64,000 nt of DNA from CALUVN01 sp944323595 (lineage in GTDB: Bacteria; Cyanobacteriota; Vampirovibrionia; Gastranaerophilales; Gastranaerophilaceae), in NCBI GenBank assembly GCA_963931255.1, contig OZ006972.1, positions 930,001 to 994,000 on the forward strand, read 5' to 3'. Below, piece after piece: positions 59,567-64,000 of the stretch. The position numbers and the translations under genes are program-made. The notes below the pieces were generated by a model that saw only the letters and a list, made by a program, of their open reading frames with translations, ran no database searches and had not been told where the DNA came from. Position 1 is the stretch's first letter. Every line of letters begins with the position of its first letter.

Positions 59567-60443
59567 CAAACAGCAAACATAAGTTTGCATCAATACTACT
59601 CCTCAATGTCGGAACAGTCGCCTGTATTAGATATTCAAGGAGTTTTAAACATCTTTAAAATGTCGGCTTTTGTCTAAACCGTTCTTCCCCTCTACTTAAC
59701 AAGGAGAGGGGGGAGGGGTGAGGTGGCAAACATAAGTTTGCATCAATATGACTCCTCAACTTTCAAAAAGTCGCCTTTCGAAGATATTCAAAAATTTTTA
59801 AATATCTTTAAAATGGCGGCTTTTGCGTAAACTGTTTTTCCCCGCCCCTTGAGGGAGGGGAAGATTTTTGCCGAAAACTTGTTTTCGTGCAAAATCTGGG
59901 GAGGGGCAAACGATAGGGGCAGCAATGTAGGTCGGATTTACTAATCCGACAAAAAATCTTCTTTGATGTTCATTTCTTTCTCTTTTATTGCGAGTAAAAG
60001 AGAAAGAAACAGCACATGAGAAAGAGAAAAACGCGTCTAAATGAAACGAGTAGTCAGAAACTACGTTTCCGAACCTTCCTGCAGCAAACGAAGTGTTTGC
60101 ATCAATACTACTCCTCAACCTCGGAGCAGTCGCCTGTAATAGATGTTCAAGAAGTTTTGGGCATCTTTAAAATGGCGGCTTTTGTAGAAACCGTTCTTCC
60201 CCTCTCCTTGTTAAGGAGAGGGGGTAGGGGTGAGGTGGCAAACATGATGTTTGCCAAACATCATGTTTGCATCAATAGGACTCCTCAACTTTCAAATTGT
60301 CGCCTGTATTAAATATTCAAAGAGTTTTAAGCATCTTTAAAATGGCGGCTTTTGTATAGACTATATTTCCCTCGCTCCGTCAGATGGCCCTCTGTAAGGG
60401 AAAGACAATATTTATGCGTCTTTCCAGACTCAGAGCAATATTT
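59567..60443. repeat. Large repeat cluster downstream of copy B
   Basis: Four hairpin modules in plus orientation (59587-59680, 59740-59825, 60100-60186, 60268-60356), GC-rich modules at about 59690-59725, 59838-59905 (same as 44859) and 60197-60233, palindrome GTCGGATTTACTAATCCGAC (59931-59950), an approximately 150-bp copy of the 17500 repeat (about 59920-60080) and several GCAAAC palindromes. No gene is supported. Confidence 0.85.
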
Positions 60444-60767
60444 CTATTTCTCAAAAGTTTTGGCAATTTTAAAGATTTGTTCAAGTTCTTCCACTTCAAG
60501 TGTCCCGAGAATTGAATTAATGTGATGTATAATATCCAATTTGTTTTTATTTGGTAACGCAGCCGGTCTGCATAATACATCAGGGGTTATGTTTAGGATA
60601 TTGCAGATTTTATCAACATTTTCTGGTTTTGGAAAATAAATACCACGTTCAATACTAGAAAGATTTTGCGTCGACATACCAATTTTTTCGGCTAAATCTT
60701 CTTGAGTCAGATTTTTGGCTTTTCTCGCAAGTTTTATACCTTTGCCTATAATCTTTTTAAATTCCAT
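60444..60767 (-). CDS. XRE-family HTH regulator
   Basis: 107 aa. HTH_3 domain: GIKLARKAKNLTQEDLAEKI and MSTQNLSSIERGIYFPKPEN, then a helical tail (TLEVEELEQIFKIAKTFEK). It resembles phage/plasmid-type or chromosomal Cro/C1 regulators. The start is ATG 60767; a TATAAT box overlaps the bases immediately before it. It is divergent from gloA across a simple-repeat tract. Confidence 0.85.
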   Translation of the reverse strand: MEFKKIIGKGIKLARKAKNLTQEDLAEKIGMSTQNLSSIERGIYFPKPENVDKICNILNITPDVLCRPAALPNKNKLDIIHHINSILGTLEVEELEQIFKIAKTFEK

Positions 60768-60858
60768 ATTATACACAATAGGATGTTTTACTATTTCTAT
60801 ACAGAAAGCAATACTTCAAGTTACTAATTGTAATACATTTATATTGTTATTACATTTA

Positions 60859-60895
60859 CCCCCCTCCCCCCACACACACACAACAACAACAACAC
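60859..60895. repeat. Simple-sequence repeat in divergent promoter region
   Basis: C6-T-C6, then (CA)5 and (CAA)4 in tandem, between the XRE regulator and the gloA promoter. Length change here could alter spacing of regulatory sites. Confidence 0.85.
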
Positions 60896-60955
60896 GAACC
60901 CCACAGGGTATTTTAGCATGTCTTTTTGATAAAATATTAATAATATTTCCTGTTT

Positions 60956-60984
60956 TTGAAATTTGTCTTTTTGTATGCTATAAT
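60956..60984 (+). promoter_or_regulatory. Promoter of gloA
   Basis: TTGAAA (60956-60961), a 17-base spacer with an extended TGC, and TATAAT (60979-60984). The leader is about 20 bases and has AGGAGAGG. Confidence 0.75.
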
Positions 60985-61011
60985 TTATCCAAAATTAAGG
61001 AGAGGAATTAT

Positions 61012-61386
61012 ATGAGATTTTTACATGTGATGATAAGAGTAAAAGATTTGGAAAAATCTTTGGATTTTTATACAAAGTTGTTGGACATGAATCTTGTTCG
61101 CACAATTATGCTTGAGGATGCGGCATTGTATTTTTTGAGTGATGTTGACGGACAGACCCAGATAGAATTGACTGCAAATTTCGAAACGCCGGAAAACGGT
61201 TATGAGCAGGGGAATGCATTCGGGCATTTCGCTTTTGGCGTACCGTCTATGGATGAATTTACGAAGAAACTGCATTCATTGGGTTATGAATACTTATACG
61301 AACCGTTTTATATGCGAGAAGCCGGTTCAAAAATAGCATTTATAAAAGACCCTGACGGCAATGAAATAGAAATTATTGAGGATTAA
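61012..61386 (+). CDS. gloA: Lactoylglutathione lyase (glyoxalase I)
   Basis: 124 aa. VOC fold with metal ligands H5, E52 (QIELT), H72 (FGHFAF) and E120 near the C-terminus, in the order of bacterial glyoxalase I (Ni/Zn). It converts the methylglyoxal-glutathione adduct to lactoylglutathione; a thiol made by the GshA at 49535 could be the cofactor. The ATG at 61012 follows AAGGAGAGG, so the longer upstream open frame through the simple repeats is not coding. Confidence 0.9.
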   Translation: MRFLHVMIRVKDLEKSLDFYTKLLDMNLVRTIMLEDAALYFLSDVDGQTQIELTANFETPENGYEQGNAFGHFAFGVPSMDEFTKKLHSLGYEYLYEPFYMREAGSKIAFIKDPDGNEIEIIED

Positions 61387-61401
61387 AGTTTTTTATACCG
61401 G

Positions 61402-62202
61402 TTAATCCGTGGCTTTTACGAGCACAAATTTTTCGACGGCTTTGACAAAACCATCGTTATCAATTGTGTCAGTGACATAGTCTGCGCAGGCTTTGAGTTC
61501 ATCAGTTGCGTTACCCATGGCAACTGCAAGTCCGCCTGCTTTTAAGAGTACTATATCGTTGTTCTGGTCGCCGATGGTCATAATTTCTTCTTTTTTCAGC
61601 CCCCAGTGGTTTCTGAGATATTCCAGCGCGCAGGCTTTAGTTGCTTCTTTGTTGGAAATTTCGCAGAAGTAGGGGGTAGATTTTACTATATACAGGTCGG
61701 GGTATTCGTGTTGCAGATATTCTACCCAGCGTGACACTTTTTCCGAATCGTTGTAATCTATTGCAAGAATTTTGTTTACGCCGTTGAGGTCAAGATTATC
61801 AAAACTTCCTGTAATATATGGCAGACCGCTCTGGAGAATGTAGCGTTTGATAGTATCGTTATCGTGTTCTACATAGAGATTATCGTTAATATAAACCTGC
61901 AGGTGGATATTATTGGATTTTCCCCAGTTAATAATTTTTTTTGCGGTTGCGGTGTCAATAATTTTTTCATAAAGTACTTTGTCACCGTCTTTAATCAGAC
62001 CGCCCTGATAGGAAATTATAGGTGTTTTCAAATCAAGTTTATCGGCAACAATTTTTGCGGCGCCGTGCATTCTGCCTGTAACAAGTACAACAGGGATATT
62101 ATGCGCTGACAGATTTTTGATGCAATCGATTACGGGTTGGTTAAATTCGTAGTTATATTTGAGAATAGTTCCGTCAATATCGGTTGCAATCATTTTAATC
62201 AT
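61402..62202 (-). CDS. Cof-type HAD phosphatase
   Basis: 266 aa. Motif I MIATDIDGTIL (nucleophile and acid Asp), motif II VTGR, motif III near K in ATKACALE and motif IV GDQNNDIVLL. A C2-type cap lies between motifs II and III. Typical substrates are sugar phosphates, FMN or pyridoxal phosphate. It follows the NUDIX gene by 4 bases and converges on gloA. Confidence 0.9.
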   Translation of the reverse strand: MIKMIATDIDGTILKYNYEFNQPVIDCIKNLSAHNIPVVLVTGRMHGAAKIVADKLDLKTPIISYQGGLIKDGDKVLYEKIIDTATAKKIINWGKSNNIHLQVYINDNLYVEHDNDTIKRYILQSGLPYITGSFDNLDLNGVNKILAIDYNDSEKVSRWVEYLQHEYPDLYIVKSTPYFCEISNKEATKACALEYLRNHWGLKKEEIMTIGDQNNDIVLLKAGGLAVAMGNATDELKACADYVTDTIDNDGFVKAVEKFVLVKATD

Positions 62203-62206
62203 TTGT

Positions 62207-62740
62207 TTAAAATCCTCCGCTGAAAGCTCTGCTCATTGCGCAAATTGTTTTGGCATCATTGATTTCGCCGTTTTTAATCATGTCAAAAATTTCATCAGCT
62301 TTAAATTCCTGAGTCTGAATAACTTCACCATCGTCAGGATTTTCGCCGACATACCGGAGGTTTGTTGCGAGGTAGAGGTAGAGTTTTTCGGTGCAAAAGC
62401 CGGGCGAGGTGTAAATATAACCAAGAGATTTCCAGTCTTTTGCGATGTAGCCTGTTTCTTCTTCCAGTTCTCTTTTGCAGGCAAGAGCCGGGTCTTCATC
62501 TTCTTCCAGTTTACCTGCCGGAAGTTCCAGAGATTCTTCTTTTATCGGGTAGCGGTATTGTTTAACCATCAAAATATTCATATCATCTTTCAGGGCAATA
62601 ATTACGACGCCGCCTTTATGTTTCACAACTTCTCTTATTGTTTTTTGACCTGTTGAGATGACAACATCGTCAACAAGTACGTCAATTACTTTACCTTCGT
62701 AGACTGCTTTGCTGTTTATTGTTTTTTCTTCAAAATTCAT
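62207..62740 (-). CDS. NUDIX hydrolase, ADP-ribose pyrophosphatase-like
   Basis: 177 aa. Nudix box G-x5-E-x7-REUxEExGU present as GKLEEDEDPALACKRELEEETGY, preceded by MVKQYRYPIKEESLELPAG, the ADP-ribose pyrophosphatase subfamily pattern, and followed by a Pro (SPGFCTE) about 16 residues on, a NudF/ADPRase feature. It hydrolyses ADP-ribose or a related nucleotide sugar. Confidence 0.88.
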   Translation of the reverse strand: MNFEEKTINSKAVYEGKVIDVLVDDVVISTGQKTIREVVKHKGGVVIIALKDDMNILMVKQYRYPIKEESLELPAGKLEEDEDPALACKRELEEETGYIAKDWKSLGYIYTSPGFCTEKLYLYLATNLRYVGENPDDGEVIQTQEFKADEIFDMIKNGEINDAKTICAMSRAFSGGF

Positions 62741-62748
62741 AGTCCCAC

Positions 62749-63918
62749 CTATAATGCTCTTATAATAGACTTAATATTTTCGTCAGTAATCTTAATCAGG
62801 GCAACGGTTTTGGTTGTTTCGTCAAGATTATTGAGAGATTTTAAAACTTCAACGGTTTTGAGGATAACAGTTTGGTCGTTGCATTTGAGCAGTTCCCGTA
62901 TGGCGAGTACGTCGTCACTCAGTTCAAGTGCTGTGTAAACAAACGGACTGTCTTCTCTTAACTCTGTTTTTACAAGTTGTTTTAGTTCTTTTACATCAAT
63001 GTGCGAGAGTAATTTTTTTATTGACAAGATTTCATTTTTAGTTTCTTTATCTTCGTCAAATAAATACTCATCGTTTTCTGTAAGTATATCAAATTTTTCT
63101 TTTGCGTTCAACAGTACAACGGAAATGGCGCCGGAGTGCTGTTTTGAAATCAGGTTTTCAAGGACTTCATAGAGTTCAAAATCAAATACTTGTGAGAGTG
63201 AGAGGATTTCTCCGAGTCCGTTAATAATATTGTTGATGATAATCAGAGCATCTTCAAGATTATTATTTATAACAGAGAATAAATCATCCAGATAAGGAAT
63301 TTCGCCGGCGATATTTTCTGCCATAGAGGAGTTTTTCATTGCGTTAATTATTGCGGGCAGGGCATCTTTTTTGCCGTAAGCCACAAGGAATTTTACAGCC
63401 GCAAGTTTTTCAAAATCATCGGTTGATTCAAGTTTAGCCAGAGCTTCGTTGTAAGATTGTTCATCTTTCATAACCCCGAGGGTTGATGCAGAGTTGGCGG
63501 CAAGCGCGTCATTAACGCTGTAGGCATATTCTCTGAGTAAATCCAGAGATAGGTTGTCCTGAATATATGCAAAAAATCTTGCGCAGTAAGTCTTTTCATC
63601 CTCCGTACCGTGTTCAAGCAAATCAAGCATATCATCGGTCAAATCTTCATCCGCAAACTCAACCAGTACGGAAATGATGGCATCTTCGTATGATGGTGAA
63701 TAATATTTCAGAAAATGCAAAAGATTTTTGTAATTTGATTCATTTGAAACATTTTTGATGTAATTAGAGATATTCTGTTTAACAAAATCAAACAAAAAAT
63801 CATCTTTACTTACAAGCTCTCTGAACAATTCCGTGTCGGAATTATCAACCATATTACGGGCAATTTCTTCTGCTTCGCGCTGATTTTTGCCTGTCAGTTT
63901 TTTTAAAATCTCTTGCAT
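62749..63918 (-). CDS. HEAT-like repeat protein
   Basis: 389 aa, all-helical, built of HEAT-like pairs (FFAYIQDNLSLDLLREYAYS, AANSASTLGVMKDEQSYNEA, FEKLAAVKFLVAYGKKDALP). No catalytic motif, signal peptide or membrane segment. It lies 8 bases upstream of the NUDIX gene in an operon with HAD phosphatase. Function unknown. Confidence 0.75.
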   Translation of the reverse strand: MQEILKKLTGKNQREAEEIARNMVDNSDTELFRELVSKDDFLFDFVKQNISNYIKNVSNESNYKNLLHFLKYYSPSYEDAIISVLVEFADEDLTDDMLDLLEHGTEDEKTYCARFFAYIQDNLSLDLLREYAYSVNDALAANSASTLGVMKDEQSYNEALAKLESTDDFEKLAAVKFLVAYGKKDALPAIINAMKNSSMAENIAGEIPYLDDLFSVINNNLEDALIIINNIINGLGEILSLSQVFDFELYEVLENLISKQHSGAISVVLLNAKEKFDILTENDEYLFDEDKETKNEILSIKKLLSHIDVKELKQLVKTELREDSPFVYTALELSDDVLAIRELLKCNDQTVILKTVEVLKSLNNLDETTKTVALIKITDENIKSIIRAL

Positions 63919-63949
63919 AACGAACCTGAATATTACTGCTGTTTATGCC

Positions 63950-64000
63950 TTAATCAAGATAGAACACGGTAATAACTTTATGTCCTTCTTCAGCATATTG
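63950..64000 (-). CDS. C-terminal fragment of a gene running off the window
   Basis: On the minus strand the last 16 codons before a TAA read QYAEEGHKVITVFYLD, a coding-like composition. The gene starts beyond base 64000 and is probably first in the same operon (31 bases before the HEAT-like gene). No identification is possible. Confidence 0.5.
   Translation of the reverse strand, partial: QYAEEGHKVITVFYLD

Noticed and set aside
44740..60443. Integron attC-like cassette array
   Set aside because: The hairpin modules lack the R/L core-site pattern, do not separate single promoterless genes, and no integron integrase is present; the tyrosine recombinase at 22601 is Xer-like.
60715..61011. N-terminal extension of gloA through the simple repeats
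   Set aside because: The extension would translate the CA/CAA repeats; glyoxalase I homology and a strong ribosome binding site begin at 61012.

Overview
The window is AT-rich DNA from a didermic (Gram-negative-type) bacterium. It carries outer-membrane porin, TolC-type efflux and autotransporter genes with an ordinary housekeeping set. The best guess is a gut Gastranaerophilales/Vampirovibrionia (Melainabacteria) genome. The hints are an NblS/RpaB-like two-component pair, a cluster of 9-mers close to the cyanobacterial-type DnaA box upstream of dnaN, a plant-type (GCS2) glutamate-cysteine ligase, and N-terminal motifs (ISFKG; MGMAASQARLLSITTRL) that I associate from memory with that group. 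The assignment is inference. I saw no rRNA, tRNA, CRISPR array or transposase.

Layout. 0-8 kb: a cut-off nucleotidyltransferase-like protein, ferritin, an eroded GH13-like protein, a TolC-family protein, a Cys-rich small protein, a porin and a PLP decarboxylase. 8-17 kb: dnaB, pncC, a copper module (42-aa metallothionein-like gene under a textbook CsoR operator, plus csoR), a helical-repeat protein, a GAF-GGDEF-HD-GYP protein, and the run dnaN / C_GCAxxG_C_C protein / crcB / endonuclease-IV-like. 17.0-17.4 kb: a candidate oriC. 17.7-21 kb: an autotransporter whose signal-peptide region contains a G12 tract, currently out of frame. 21-29.6 kb: bioD, a Xer recombinase, lepA, aroC, der. 29.7-34.5 kb: a complete MarR-EmrA-EmrB plus outer-membrane-factor efflux locus. 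34.5-42.7 kb: recJ, a second, frameshifted autotransporter, an OppD-like ATPase, bioB. 42.8-60.4 kb: two paralogues with conserved ends and different centres, a TCS-tadA-DUF2400 operon, gshA, rsmA, an ispE gene carrying an in-frame DUF559 nuclease-like cassette, two lineage-type hypothetical proteins and a ROK kinase. 60.4-64 kb: an XRE regulator, gloA, and a HAD / NUDIX / HEAT-like operon.

The accessory landscape is dominated by short intergenic repeats: an approximately 60-bp hairpin module (eleven copies), GC-rich CCCCTCTCC/GGAGAGGGG modules, a 20-bp TCGGATT palindrome (four copies), GCAAAC palindromes and a 74-bp stem-loop. They abut the 3' ends of duplicated genes and, in ispE, flank a nuclease-like domain as 90-bp direct repeats exactly 150 codons apart. 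Many genes have a -10 box only 6-8 bases before the start codon and no ribosome binding site, which predicts leaderless mRNAs.
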